A DNA stretch of 64,000 nucleotides from Shewanella benthica (GTDB lineage Bacteria > Pseudomonadota > Gammaproteobacteria > Enterobacterales > Shewanellaceae). The stretch lies in the NCBI GenBank assembly GCA_023284085.1, contig JAKVHY010000001.1:248001-312000 (forward strand). Direction: 5' to 3'. The translations under genes and the position numbers were made by a program. Below are positions 9,511 to 18,396 of this stretch, in pieces (position 1 is the stretch's first letter; every line of letters starts with the position of its first letter). The notes beneath the pieces are model-generated. The model ran no database searches, was not told where the DNA came from, and worked only from the letters and a program-made list of their open reading frames with translations.

Positions 9511-9985
9511 GAGGTTGTATTAGTATTAATTTAGTACAAATTCAGGAGGAGATAGAATAAATGGATGAAAAACATACTGATTTGTCTGATGCTCGTTTTC
9601 ATGCGAGGACTTAGGATCATGGCCATGCAGATGTAGAGTTTAGGTGGATTAACCTGTATAGGGTGTAGGTCAGATTTTGGCAGAGAGTTGCAGCGGAAAT
9701 TTAGCAGTGAGTCACAGAGAGTTACGGATGGGAACAATGAGTGAGTTGTTATTTAACTGTGTTTGCTAAGAGCATATTAAAGCATGACCGGTCATCACTG
9801 TTTTTCTGAATGTAAGATGCTATGGCTGCATTGGAGAGGGGAATAGATGGGTACGGTTTATAACAGGAGTTGATAATGACACATCGGCTAATGAAGGCTT
9901 AAATATCGATATTAGCCGTAAAAATGAGCTGCTCCATTTTTATAGATGAGATACAAGACTGGCAAAAAACCACAAATCTAAAGAG

Positions 9986-10089
9986 TGGTTCAACCATTCT
10001 ATTGGATATATATAGAGTAATAATCAAACAGATTAATCACTTAAGTTATGTCACTCTAGTGACATAATAATGGTTGCACCATACTATTG
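9986..10089. promoter_or_regulatory. Repeat and palindrome cluster, candidate operator region
   Basis: The direct repeats TGGTTCAACCATTCTATTG (9986) and TGGTTGCACCATACTATTG (10071) differ at three positions and are 85 bp apart. Between them, TTATGTCAC and GTGACATAA form a perfect inverted repeat with a 4-nt centre (10046-10067). All lie within 205 bp of the start at 10191, whose product has a ribbon-helix-helix-like tail. Autoregulation is an inference. Confidence 0.55.
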
Positions 10090-10190
10090 TTTTTGACATC
10101 ATTACCCATACTGGGTCAGAACTCTAGACTCTTAAAAATAAGCGTAAACGACAACAAGACTAAAAGAAGAAAAGACGAGAAGGGAATAAG

Positions 10191-10703
10191 ATGAGCTACA
10201 AACATCCATGGGTTTATCACGGTGAGTCGCCTAAAGCGGGAAGGAAATTATTGTTACTCCAAGTCGATGAACTCACATTCGCCTTACCCCTAATTTATCG
10301 TCTTATTCACCCGGCAGAGATAGCTCAGAAGTTAGATTGGTTTAGTCGCCGTGTTGTGACAGCAGATGAGAAAAAAAACAGAGAATATATTTCGCTGGTG
10401 GAGTTATTACAACGAGTCACACAAGAACGCAAAAACCTGACAAATTTAATCGCTCCCTTAACGCGATTAAACCAAAGCATGAATCAATATTTTAGCGACT
10501 ATGGTTGGCGAATGGTGCGCAAAGAATTGTCTCAGATTAAGAAGCGACAGAAGAAATCTCATATTGAACTGAGTAAAGATCTGATCGTAAAATTGAAAGC
10601 TTATATGGAGCAGGAACGTTTAGACAGTTTCGATCAAGCCATAGATAACTTACTCAGCGAAGTTGAATCCTTTAAAGCGAGTGATCTCCAGCAGTACTCT
10701 TAA
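10191..10703 (+). CDS. Unrecognised basic protein with possible ribbon-helix-helix tail
   Basis: I do not recognise this 170-residue protein. The middle is Lys/Arg rich (KKRQKK, about 122-127). The stretch from about 128 to 160 (SHIELSKDLIVKLKAYMEQE then a helix with DQAIDNLLSE) has the spacing of a ribbon-helix-helix DNA-binding domain, such as the one at the end of MatP. The N-terminal part contains hydrophobic helices but no signal peptide. An AAGGGAATAAG ribosome site precedes the ATG. The upstream repeats and palindrome would fit a DNA-binding autoregulator. The similarity to MatP is by eye and limited to the tail. Confidence 0.7.
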   Translation: MSYKHPWVYHGESPKAGRKLLLLQVDELTFALPLIYRLIHPAEIAQKLDWFSRRVVTADEKKNREYISLVELLQRVTQERKNLTNLIAPLTRLNQSMNQYFSDYGWRMVRKELSQIKKRQKKSHIELSKDLIVKLKAYMEQERLDSFDQAIDNLLSEVESFKASDLQQYS

Positions 10704-10788
10704 TTATTTTAATCTGAGTAGCAGGCGAATTGTAACAAACACCGCAGGATAGCTGCTCTGTATAAAATTGTCACTTTAGATTAATTTG

Positions 10789-11751
10789 TCACTCTATAAG
10801 CAGACTGTTACTGATTATTTTACTCTTGAGTTTGATATTCCAACGTCTCAATTCATGCTCACTGAACATCAAGCTTCCCCTCACTGGTGTGGTAATGGCG
10901 GGGAGTTTGCCAGTGACGAAATACTGATTTACTATTTTAGCAGCTTTGGCTCCTTGTTGAACCCCGCTAATGATCAGCCCCCCTATGGCTTTGCCTTTTC
11001 CAATCGAATAGCCCCAAAAGGCGAACATGGGCACTGGGCTATTTTTGCTGGTCCACTCACTGACATCATCCAGGCTCACATTTTGTTGTTGACCATCAGT
11101 CAATGCCGCATAGTTGGCGATAATGAGTGCATCATATCCATTATCGTCTAAGGATCTGGTGTTGAGTTTCCAATCATTAAAGGTCTTCTCCAGTGAAATA
11201 TCCACTTTCACCCCAGAAATGTATTGATGAAATTTATCATCGAAAGAGGTTTCTAAAATGGCGTAAGAGGTAGGATTACTGTCCATCAACACCTTGAGTT
11301 TTTTCATCTTGGGAAACAGATCGTGTAACATCATGATCGAACGTTTAAGCAATGGCCGTTCTAATGTGCCAGATATATTTTTATTTAGCTTAATATAATG
11401 TCTGGGATTCGCGTTGATACCGAGAAATACCAGTGGGAATTTCTGATCTACCAGCGCTGGACCGAGTAATTTCAGTGCATTATCGTCGGCAAGCACGACC
11501 AACTTAGGCTTTTCCGTGTCGATAAATGCAAGGGCTTGCTGGGCAATTTTTTTAAAACCAGCGGTCGGCTGACGCTTGGTATCCATCTCATATTCCAGGA
11601 TACTGTGATCGTCAATCGTCGCCATAAATCCACCACGATACTCTTTAACCCAAGGGTAATCAGCATGATAGCTATGGATAAAAACAATATCCGTTGCGAA
11701 AGAATAGCTGGAAAATAAAGCAAACAAGAAGCAGCAAGTTTTATTTAACAT
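10789..11751 (-). CDS. ABC transporter-type periplasmic binding protein (TrpX-like)
   Basis: A periplasmic substrate-binding protein of the PF04392-like group, which resembles two-lobed sugar/amino-acid binding folds. From the ATG at 11751 it has 320 residues, starting with the signal peptide MLNKTCCFLFALFSSYSFA. Features include IVFIHSYHADYPWVKEYRGG at the mature N-terminus, KPKLVVLADDNA and PLVFLGIN in lobe 1, and IISGVQQGAKAAKI near the end. A start at 11766 is also possible. No permease or ATPase gene is adjacent, so it may serve a transporter encoded elsewhere or a sensor. It is convergent with the gene at 10191. The ligand is unknown. Confidence 0.78.
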   Translation of the reverse strand: MLNKTCCFLFALFSSYSFATDIVFIHSYHADYPWVKEYRGGFMATIDDHSILEYEMDTKRQPTAGFKKIAQQALAFIDTEKPKLVVLADDNALKLLGPALVDQKFPLVFLGINANPRHYIKLNKNISGTLERPLLKRSIMMLHDLFPKMKKLKVLMDSNPTSYAILETSFDDKFHQYISGVKVDISLEKTFNDWKLNTRSLDDNGYDALIIANYAALTDGQQQNVSLDDVSEWTSKNSPVPMFAFWGYSIGKGKAIGGLIISGVQQGAKAAKIVNQYFVTGKLPAITTPVRGSLMFSEHELRRWNIKLKSKIISNSLLIE

Positions 11752-12073
11752 GTATCCATATGCCATTTTTCAGAAATAAATGAGTAACATTTATATCACG
11801 TTTAGGATACTAGGTATCGTTAACATCGTCACGAAGTGATGAGCTGGTATGATTATAGGGCGAGTTTATCTGCTCTAAGCAGAGAGCCCTGATACTGTAA
11901 GAAAAGTGTCCTTTGACACACTTGGCGCTTTGCCTATTTACGTTTATCCGTTAGCTCTCTTGTATCAAAGTTTAGTCGATTATGACACAAAGTGGTAATT
12001 TATGAGCCCAATTAGTCTAGTCATAACTGAGCTGTACACCTTTATTCATCATGGTTTTAGACAAATTGAATAA
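11752..12073. other. Intergenic region, no gene seen
   Basis: Upstream of the binding-protein gene and downstream of the phosphotransferase gene, both on the minus strand. I see no clear terminator or RNA gene. Confidence 0.4.
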
Positions 12074-13126
12074 TCAGCTTATTACGTTAAACTGTTTAAT
12101 GACCTGACTGGTCATGTACCTGCTGAAATCATTATTTTTGTGGTACTCGGGTGCCCAGCCTAAAATAAATCGTTGAAAATCGGCCCAAGCAACCGCAAAA
12201 AGAGGTCTCCATTCCTGTTCAATATCCTTGGCTATTATTGCTGATCGCTGGTTAATTAATGCTTGGTCAAGTTTTAAAAAATAAAAGCGGGTGAGGGAAA
12301 CATGGTGCTGCTTGCATGCTTCTTCAGACAAACAGCTGCCAATGAAATATACCAAATCTCTCATGCCACAACCTCCACCGACATATTGAAAGTCTACGGC
12401 GGCGACCCGTGAACTGTCCTCGCTGAAACAGAAATTTGCTACCTTGGCATCACCATGAATAAGTGTTTTAAAGCGGGTTTGGCTTAATAATGCATCGAGT
12501 CTGTGAGCCGATTGCTTGAGGCTTGAGTCAGGCATGGCTCGATACTCATCTTCTCGGGTACCCAAGTGCCAGTAACAGCCTAGTTTCCATAGCCCTTCTG
12601 GCCAATTATCTTCAGGCGAATCCTGCATGAAATGTGCATGAAAATTCGCAAGCCATTCGATGCACACCTTAGCTTGCTCAAGTGTTAATCTCTGATGCCG
12701 CATGGGAAAACCTTCGGCATCAAGATCGCTAAGCAAGATAATAGCCGCACTATCACTTTCGATGCATGGAGAGTGAGTATCATAGGCATCGACTGCAGCA
12801 TAGACTTGGTCATGGGATGATAAGCCATAGCAGGTGGGGACTCGAGAGTCTTCATCACACATCTTAGACCAAGCATGATACCAATTTGCTTCTACGCGGT
12901 ATGAGAGCAGTTTTCTTTGATGAGAAGCCGAGGTGTTCCAACCCCTAGGGTGCTGAGTCTGCTTGGGAGGGCAAATAGATTTGACGATAATACTGGCAGG
13001 ACAGCTTTGGCCTTCGAGTCGATAACGGACTATCTCACCATAACCACTCCAGAGTGTTTGAATGGTTTCTATAGCAATAATTGAATCACAACTGATTGTT
13101 TGTGATATAAAATCTTCAATGTCCAA
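12074..13126 (-). CDS. Aminoglycoside/choline kinase-like phosphotransferase
   Basis: A protein-kinase-fold small-molecule kinase of the APH/CHK (ecdysteroid-kinase-like) superfamily, 350 residues, cytoplasmic. The catalytic loop is LIHGDAKVANFCF (about 219-231) with the Brenner motif Asp in HGD, and the metal-binding AVDFQYVGGGCGMRDLVYF follows (about 240-258). The substrate is unknown. The only in-frame start is TTG at 13126, because a stop codon lies three codons upstream and the next ATG would cut into the domain. The ribosome binding site is weak. It is transcribed alone. Confidence 0.82.
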   Translation of the reverse strand: MDIEDFISQTISCDSIIAIETIQTLWSGYGEIVRYRLEGQSCPASIIVKSICPPKQTQHPRGWNTSASHQRKLLSYRVEANWYHAWSKMCDEDSRVPTCYGLSSHDQVYAAVDAYDTHSPCIESDSAAIILLSDLDAEGFPMRHQRLTLEQAKVCIEWLANFHAHFMQDSPEDNWPEGLWKLGCYWHLGTREDEYRAMPDSSLKQSAHRLDALLSQTRFKTLIHGDAKVANFCFSEDSSRVAAVDFQYVGGGCGMRDLVYFIGSCLSEEACKQHHVSLTRFYFLKLDQALINQRSAIIAKDIEQEWRPLFAVAWADFQRFILGWAPEYHKNNDFSRYMTSQVIKQFNVIS

Positions 13127-13358
13127 GGCTAATCACTTAAGTTATATTTACCGCGGATGATAGCTTATATCTTTGAGCTTGGGTACAGGATAGGCAGAGA
13201 TCCTATATCAATATCTACCTATCCCGTTAACTTCTTCAAATAAGCAAGGCAACAGACAAGCCTAGGGTTAATCACATAAAATTATCTCTTAATCTTTGAA
13301 TTACACTTAAGTGAATTAGCGTTATAATAATCAGACCGATTACATTTGGTTTACATCA

Positions 13359-13706
13359 ATGCCTAAAACGATCCCCTTGCCTAAAGAGCAGAAACTCACG
13401 GTATTATGCAGAATTGAACCTGGCTGCCTGGGCCCGGATGGCTTAGAGCATATTGCCGATTTCTGTCGCTTCGCTAATCAGCAACTCAAACGAGTTGATG
13501 CCGATTTCGTTATCTGGCTGCCACTTCCACGCTATGATAAATCTCTGCCCGAGATGCAGTATTCAGTGGATCAGAAACAATTGAGTCATGATAAGGCCGC
13601 CCAATATCTGGATCATTTCAAAAATAACTTAGATGATTTTGAAGAATATTTGCATGATAAATTATCGGTACTAATAGACGAGTTTCTGGCAAAGATTAAG
13701 GCCTAA
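13359..13706 (+). CDS. Conserved hypothetical protein
   Basis: A 115-residue soluble acidic protein. I do not know its function. It has two Cys residues near the N-terminus (VLCRIEPGCLGPDG) plus one in the following helix, a Pro-rich WLPLPRYD segment in the middle, and a long acidic helix at the end (LDDFEEYLHDKLSVLIDEFL). Base composition and codon use look native. It is followed by an SDR gene 115 bp downstream on the same strand. A palindrome, CACTTAAGTG, lies at 13304-13313 in its upstream region. Confidence 0.75.
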   Translation: MPKTIPLPKEQKLTVLCRIEPGCLGPDGLEHIADFCRFANQQLKRVDADFVIWLPLPRYDKSLPEMQYSVDQKQLSHDKAAQYLDHFKNNLDDFEEYLHDKLSVLIDEFLAKIKA

Positions 13707-13821
13707 TTATCAAGCCAGATCTATGAGTTAATTGGTATTTTACGATTTGTGTGTACATTAGTTTCGTTACAACTAAAATTACGTTTGATTCCCTCATTAC
13801 TCCTATTCAAGGAATAAATTA

Positions 13822-14517
13822 ATGGCTAAACATCTCTTCATCACAGGTGCCAATCGAGGCCTGGGCCTGACTATGGTCAAACAGTATCTGCAAGCTGGCT
13901 GGAACGTGACCGCATGTTGCCGCGAGCCTGAACAAGCTGGCGAGTTAATCCAACTGCTCGAAGAACATGAATCCTTGTCTGTTTTTCAGCTGGATGTCAC
14001 CGATTATCAGGCATTACAGCAACTTGCCGATAACTTACAGGGTGAGCCCATAGATCTATTGCTCAATAATGCGGGCTATTATGGACCTAAGGGTAGTACC
14101 CTTGGAGACATAGACGTGGAAGAGTGGCGCAGGGTTTTTGAGATAAACTCAATCGCCCCTTTAAAAGTATTAGAAGCCTTCCGAGCAAACCTCAAACTGG
14201 CATCTTCGAGTATCTTTGCGATTCTGTCATCTAAAATGGGCAGTATGGGTGATAACACCAGCGGCGGTGCCTACATATATCGCTCATCGAAAGCCGCGAT
14301 TAACTCAGTGGTTAAGAGTCTATCGGTTGACTTAAGAGACGATAACATAGCAGTCGTTGCCCTGCATCCTGGCTGGGTGAGAACCGAAATGGGTGGCCCC
14401 AATGGTCTTATCGATGCGCAAGAGTCTGTGACTGGGCTAAAGCGGGTATTAGATGGGGTAGACATGAGCCAAACTGGAGAGTTTTTAGACTTTCGTGGGC
14501 AAGAAATCCCTTGGTAA
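13822..14517 (+). CDS. Short-chain dehydrogenase/reductase (SDR, C-factor-like)
   Basis: A cytoplasmic NAD(P)-dependent oxidoreductase of 231 residues. The nucleotide-binding TGANRGLG motif is at 8-15, NNAGYYG at about 85-91, the active-site Ser near residue 135, and YRSSK (Tyr-x-x-x-Lys) at about 153-157. PGWVRTEMGGP follows (about 188-198), typical of the classical SDRs related to myxobacterial C-factor. Substrate unknown. AAGGAAT precedes the ATG. It converges with a membrane protein gene across a hairpin. Confidence 0.9.
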   Translation: MAKHLFITGANRGLGLTMVKQYLQAGWNVTACCREPEQAGELIQLLEEHESLSVFQLDVTDYQALQQLADNLQGEPIDLLLNNAGYYGPKGSTLGDIDVEEWRRVFEINSIAPLKVLEAFRANLKLASSSIFAILSSKMGSMGDNTSGGAYIYRSSKAAINSVVKSLSVDLRDDNIAVVALHPGWVRTEMGGPNGLIDAQESVTGLKRVLDGVDMSQTGEFLDFRGQEIPW

Positions 14518-14555
14518 TACCAGGTTTACCCATGATGTCTGGTAGGCAAATAACA

Positions 14556-14593
14556 AAATATAAGGTATTAATGTGAGTTAGTACCTTATATTT
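14556..14593. terminator. Inverted repeat between convergent genes
   Basis: AAATATAAGGTA is repeated inverted as TACCTTATATTT with a 14-nt loop. It lies between the SDR and the membrane protein gene. Its A/T-rich outer arms could serve as terminator tracts in both directions. Confidence 0.6.
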
Positions 14594-14610
14594 GCATCCT
14601 CAAAGATGAC

Positions 14611-15666
14611 CTAGCTTGCTCTTGGCATTGACTTATCGAGTCCAAACGCGGGTGAAATGCACTTTTTCACCTCGAAGCTATAGCCATAATCGGCAGATTT
14701 ATCACGGCGTATTTCTACAATTTCATAATCGTTGAGCTCTACGATATTACTACCTGGCGCGATGGCACAACGTGAGCGACTGTCAGACTCGAGTTGATAC
14801 GCAAATCTGGCGATCATGCTTCTGACCATTTTTTCATAATCCTCACGGACATGTTCATAGTTATCTTTTTGAGCCGTATCATCATTGAAAGATAGCCCTA
14901 AGGTGACTGATTCATCGTCGATTTCATCTTTTTCTCGCAAGTTGGCTAACTCATTAGATAACTCTTCTTTATCTTTAGAGGACAGTTCATTCATCACCAC
15001 ACCATCCGGATCGCTAAGATCATGGCTTAACTCATTGTCCAGACTAGTAATCAACACCAGATGATAAAGTACGACCGAGGATAATATCAGGCGGATGAAC
15101 ATGGTGGTGAATCTGAAATGATTGTGATTGATGAGTTTAAGGCCCGTTACACCGAAAGGTTTTAGTAACAAGAGACAGAGAAGATAGAAGGGCACAGCCA
15201 CTTGTAACATCAATATTGCCAATGCCGTCATGACGATGATCCAAGCGGGTAGATATAGCAAGATGGCAAAGTTATGTGTGTATGAGAAATGCTCAGTGGA
15301 TACGCCGACGACTTCATTGACCACGGAAGCCGCCCCGGCGATGGCGAAGTTGGCTATCACGGCATAAAAGAGCAGTAACACCGCCTTACCCGATAAACTG
15401 TGCCAGACTCGTTCAAACAGGGGCCAAAATTCCAGAGTTAAGGCGACCACAGTCACTATGGCGACCATGCCCAAGTTATCAGAAAAAATAAGTAAGAAGA
15501 GGGCTAACAGGTATAACTTTTGGGCTACCGTTAGCCTGCCAAGCAGGCCACTCATTGTACCTAGTATTTTCGCAATAAACTGATAGATGATAATGATGAG
15601 TTTCTTGGGCTTGTCGATGGCCTGCTTAAAACGTACACCCATCTCTTCTTGGGGTAATTGTTCCAT
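14611..15666 (-). CDS. Hypothetical multi-pass membrane protein
   Basis: I do not recognise this 351-residue inner-membrane protein. About five to six hydrophobic segments lie between residues 20 and 215, including LYLLALFLLIF, VVALTLEFWPLF, IIVMTALAILMLQV, FYLLCLLLL and FIRLILSSVVLYHLVLI. A soluble, very acidic domain follows (about 220-351) with NELSSKDKEELSNELANLRE, which looks like coiled coil, and two Cys residues (RCAIAPG and KKCISP). The start ATG at 15666 puts a short cytoplasmic tail first. It lies downstream of the M49-like lipoprotein gene, which has its own terminator, so it is probably a separate unit. Confidence 0.75.
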   Translation of the reverse strand: MEQLPQEEMGVRFKQAIDKPKKLIIIIYQFIAKILGTMSGLLGRLTVAQKLYLLALFLLIFSDNLGMVAIVTVVALTLEFWPLFERVWHSLSGKAVLLLFYAVIANFAIAGAASVVNEVVGVSTEHFSYTHNFAILLYLPAWIIVMTALAILMLQVAVPFYLLCLLLLKPFGVTGLKLINHNHFRFTTMFIRLILSSVVLYHLVLITSLDNELSHDLSDPDGVVMNELSSKDKEELSNELANLREKDEIDDESVTLGLSFNDDTAQKDNYEHVREDYEKMVRSMIARFAYQLESDSRSRCAIAPGSNIVELNDYEIVEIRRDKSADYGYSFEVKKCISPAFGLDKSMPRAS

Positions 15667-15745
15667 TAATACCTGATCCTAAACTATTTCATATGGATCA
15701 AATGATAACCTTTGATTAACAAATGCTCCACTTGTTTTCACACAA

Positions 15746-15782
15746 CAAAACGCCCCATGGTCATCAAAAACCATGGGGCGTT
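15746..15782 (-). terminator. Rho-independent terminator of the M49-like gene
   Basis: A perfect 13-bp stem, AACGCCCCATGGT with its inverse, has an 8-nt loop. On the minus strand it is followed by TTTGTTG, just after the stop at 15810. Confidence 0.9.
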
Positions 15783-15809
15783 GGTACTGGATAGCATGAA
15801 GCCTACAAA

Positions 15810-17513
15810 TTAGATCTTAGGGTAGTTAGGCCTAATATCGGTCGGGATCTGCGCCATCTTCTGGTTCAAAGCGGCAACTTCGTCGGCCATAACGGCATAT
15901 TTAGCTAAGAAGTCCTTAGATTGTTGATAATCACCTAAGGCTTGGATCATACAAACATCCCGGACAAGATCTGTGATTGCTTGGGTCATCTTATCAAAGT
16001 TAACGGTATACCTTTGTGTACTGGAATCGAAACTGAATGCCTGCTTCTCTTTGAAATAGTTGTATTGAAACGCCGCACCGGCGCCGTGGGCTTCATGTAC
16101 CCCGAAACGCATGGAACGAAACAAACCGGCGAAATAGGTGACTAACATATTGTTTTTCTCAGATTTAGGCAGTACATCTTTATCCATCAAGAACAACATG
16201 TTGTATGCGCCCATCACATCGGCTTTACCCTCTTCAATCTTTGAGTAAGTCTCCTGAAGCTGCTCAGAAACTGTGGTGGTTTTACCATCCTTGATGATAG
16301 TTCCCGGACCTAAGCCATGGGATAATTCATGAAACAGGGTCTCATTGAAGAAGTAGCGCTCCATAAGCAGTGACTGCTGTGGTTTGGCGATGATCAAGGC
16401 TGATATCGGCTGCATCACCGCCTTGTATTTAGCATTCAGTACGTTTTTGAGCATGACTTTTTTACTGCCTTTCACCTCACGCACATATTCATCATTGGGT
16501 AAGTTAAAGGCCGTGGTTTGCACCGCAGGCTTGTTATCTCCGCCGCCGGCAACTTGATCTACCACAGAAATCGGAGACTCAGAACCACGCTGAAAATTCT
16601 TATGTTCATCGGGAATAGGCAAGTTTAGCTCCATCCCCTTGAGGTACTGCTTGTACACGTCGAGCTTGGCACTGTCTTCTGGGTTACGTACGGTAATAAA
16701 GGCTTCAAAAAAGGTCTTATAGCCAAACAGCTTGTCGGTATATGTCTCATAGGGGCCAATGGCCACTTCGAGTGTGCCATCGAGATCCATCCAGGCCATC
16801 TCAGAATCACGGTATTCATCACTGAGGAAGGCATCGGCTCGCTTAGACAAGAAGGTCTTTAAGCTAGCATCTTGTGTTAAGGCGGCGGCCTCGCGCATCA
16901 ATTTCGCCGCCTGCTGCATCTGCGTTGCATAAGCCTGACTGTAGGGGATAGCGACCAGTTTATCGCCTTGGCGCTTAATCACGGTATAACCACTCTTGAA
17001 TGCGGCTTCATCTTGAGGATGGTCTTGGATCCATTGATTAAACTCAGCCTTAGTCATGTCGGTGGGGTATACCCCGGCGCCCTCTGGGCGGGTGATGTCA
17101 CCGAAGAAAGTTTTATCACCTTCTAATGTATCCCAGGGACCGTAGTGAAGATCATAGAGAGAGAGTAGTTGTTCAGTATTGGCCAAGTTCGAGTCTTGGA
17201 TCTGCTTTCTTATTTCGGCATTATTTTCATAGGTCTGCTCCAAATACACCTTATCCAGTACATCGGCAACTGAGATGAGTTTACGCAGGACCTGTTTATC
17301 GATATCACTTAAGCTGGACAGATCGGCTTGCATATCCACAGTAAGAAATTTGTCGAGCATGGCTTGATAGTTATCTGTAGCCGCGACAACTTCAGTTGCT
17401 GCAAGTGTCTTAGTATCTTGACTGGCTTGTGGTTTATTGTGGCTCATCTCAACATCCGGCGAGCAAGCCGACAATGCGGTTAGCAAGGCTAACGATAATA
17501 AAGATTTTTTCAT
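15810..17513 (-). CDS. Lipoprotein related to dipeptidyl-peptidase III (M49-like zinc hydrolase)
   Basis: A 567-residue predicted lipoprotein: the signal MKKSLLSLALLTALSAC gives a lipid-modified Cys17. The central part has a zinc motif, HELSHGLGPG (about 395-404), and a downstream EEGKADVMGAYN (about 425), matching the paired helices that bind zinc in the M49 group. Classical DPP III has the longer HELLGH form, so this belongs to the shorter-motif branch often labelled Zn-dependent hydrolase. It probably acts on peptides in the cell envelope, but activity is unproven. It is preceded by about 230 bp with no gene and followed by a strong terminator, so it is monocistronic. Confidence 0.85.
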   Translation of the reverse strand: MKKSLLSLALLTALSACSPDVEMSHNKPQASQDTKTLAATEVVAATDNYQAMLDKFLTVDMQADLSSLSDIDKQVLRKLISVADVLDKVYLEQTYENNAEIRKQIQDSNLANTEQLLSLYDLHYGPWDTLEGDKTFFGDITRPEGAGVYPTDMTKAEFNQWIQDHPQDEAAFKSGYTVIKRQGDKLVAIPYSQAYATQMQQAAKLMREAAALTQDASLKTFLSKRADAFLSDEYRDSEMAWMDLDGTLEVAIGPYETYTDKLFGYKTFFEAFITVRNPEDSAKLDVYKQYLKGMELNLPIPDEHKNFQRGSESPISVVDQVAGGGDNKPAVQTTAFNLPNDEYVREVKGSKKVMLKNVLNAKYKAVMQPISALIIAKPQQSLLMERYFFNETLFHELSHGLGPGTIIKDGKTTTVSEQLQETYSKIEEGKADVMGAYNMLFLMDKDVLPKSEKNNMLVTYFAGLFRSMRFGVHEAHGAGAAFQYNYFKEKQAFSFDSSTQRYTVNFDKMTQAITDLVRDVCMIQALGDYQQSKDFLAKYAVMADEVAALNQKMAQIPTDIRPNYPKI

Positions 17514-17750
17514 TTAAAGAGTTCCCCATCTTTTGTTTTTATTGGCGCTAACGTTACAGGTAAATCCCGGTTTGATAAACCCTGAACAAGGAATCGCCGT
17601 ATTAAAATTTTTACACATTTAGTCTTAGGGGATTCGATGATCAAAAGGAAAAAACACAGTGAAATCTGACTCACTATGTACTTATCGCGCATTTTTGTTT
17701 AGCTTATCCTCACATATTCACCGAAACCGACAGGTTCGCAGGAGAACACT

Positions 17751-18305
17751 ATGATTCAAACGTTAAGCCCGGAACATTTTACAGACGTTATCTCACTGGG
17801 TAATCAGGTTCATGGTGACGGCTATCTGGATGAGGCATCGTTAGCCACTCTATATCAAAAAGGGATCAAGGATGAGATAAACGCAAATTTTGTCGCCCAC
17901 CAAGATGGAAAACTGATTGGATTTCGTCTAACTTACGCACCGGGAAATTGGCAAACCGATAAATGGTGTACCCCCCATGCGTGGGGAATCGAACCGCAAA
18001 GAGTCTGTTACTTCAAGTGTAATACCGTTGCCGAGCCATATCGCGGCGTAGGAATAGGGGGAAAGCTGCTGAGCGCCTCTATCGCTGCGACCAAACGGCA
18101 GGGCGCGACAGCTGGAATAAGCCATCTATGGAAGCAGAGCCCGAATAACTCGGCGGTGAAATACTTTACCAAGGCTGGCGCAATGCTGATAAAAGAACAC
18201 CCGGACAGATGGAATGACCCCAAGGAACACCCGGATTATATCTGTGTGATATGTGGCGCCGATTGCCACTGCACCGCCTGTGAAATGTTGCTCATTTTCA
18301 AATAA
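17751..18305 (+). CDS. GNAT family N-acetyltransferase
   Basis: A cytoplasmic acetyltransferase of 184 residues. The acetyl-CoA motif is VAEPYRGVGIGGKLLSASI (about residues 92-110), followed by the usual helix and NNSAVKYFTKAGA (about 130-142). The end is unusual: CVICGADCHCTACEMLLIF contains five Cys residues within 14 positions, suggestive of a metal or disulfide cluster. AGGAGA precedes the ATG. The next gene, an amine-oxidase-like flavoprotein, follows on the same strand after 91 bp, so a link to polyamine or amine metabolism is possible but not shown. Confidence 0.85.
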   Translation: MIQTLSPEHFTDVISLGNQVHGDGYLDEASLATLYQKGIKDEINANFVAHQDGKLIGFRLTYAPGNWQTDKWCTPHAWGIEPQRVCYFKCNTVAEPYRGVGIGGKLLSASIAATKRQGATAGISHLWKQSPNNSAVKYFTKAGAMLIKEHPDRWNDPKEHPDYICVICGADCHCTACEMLLIFK

Positions 18306-18396
18306 CAGCTTCAGGCCTGAGTCAGATCTGTCTCAGATTAACGGCCTCACTATCACCTCTTAAATCCTCAATAACAGACCTGAAATAAAGAAAAAT

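Larger units (their letters stand above)
9419..10190. other. Repeat-rich 770-bp intergenic region
   Basis: No convincing gene. It holds a perfect hairpin at 9481-9510, a 17-codon reading frame at 9561-9614 behind a perfect AGGAGG, an 8-bp inverted repeat at 9885-9918, two 19-bp near-identical direct repeats at 9986-10004 and 10071-10089, and a palindrome at 10046-10067. The last three elements lie just upstream of the gene at 10191 and look regulatory. Confidence 0.5.

Noticed and set aside
9531..9737. 68-codon frame on the minus strand upstream of the integrase
   Set aside because: No ribosome site, unusual composition and no motif; probably chance.
10786..11151. 121-codon plus-strand frame opposite the binding-protein gene
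   Set aside because: It lies wholly within the better-supported minus-strand gene, which has a signal peptide and family motifs.
17510..17692. 60-codon minus-strand frame just upstream of the M49-like lipoprotein gene
   Set aside because: It overlaps the start of the lipoprotein gene and sits in its promoter region; no recognisable features.
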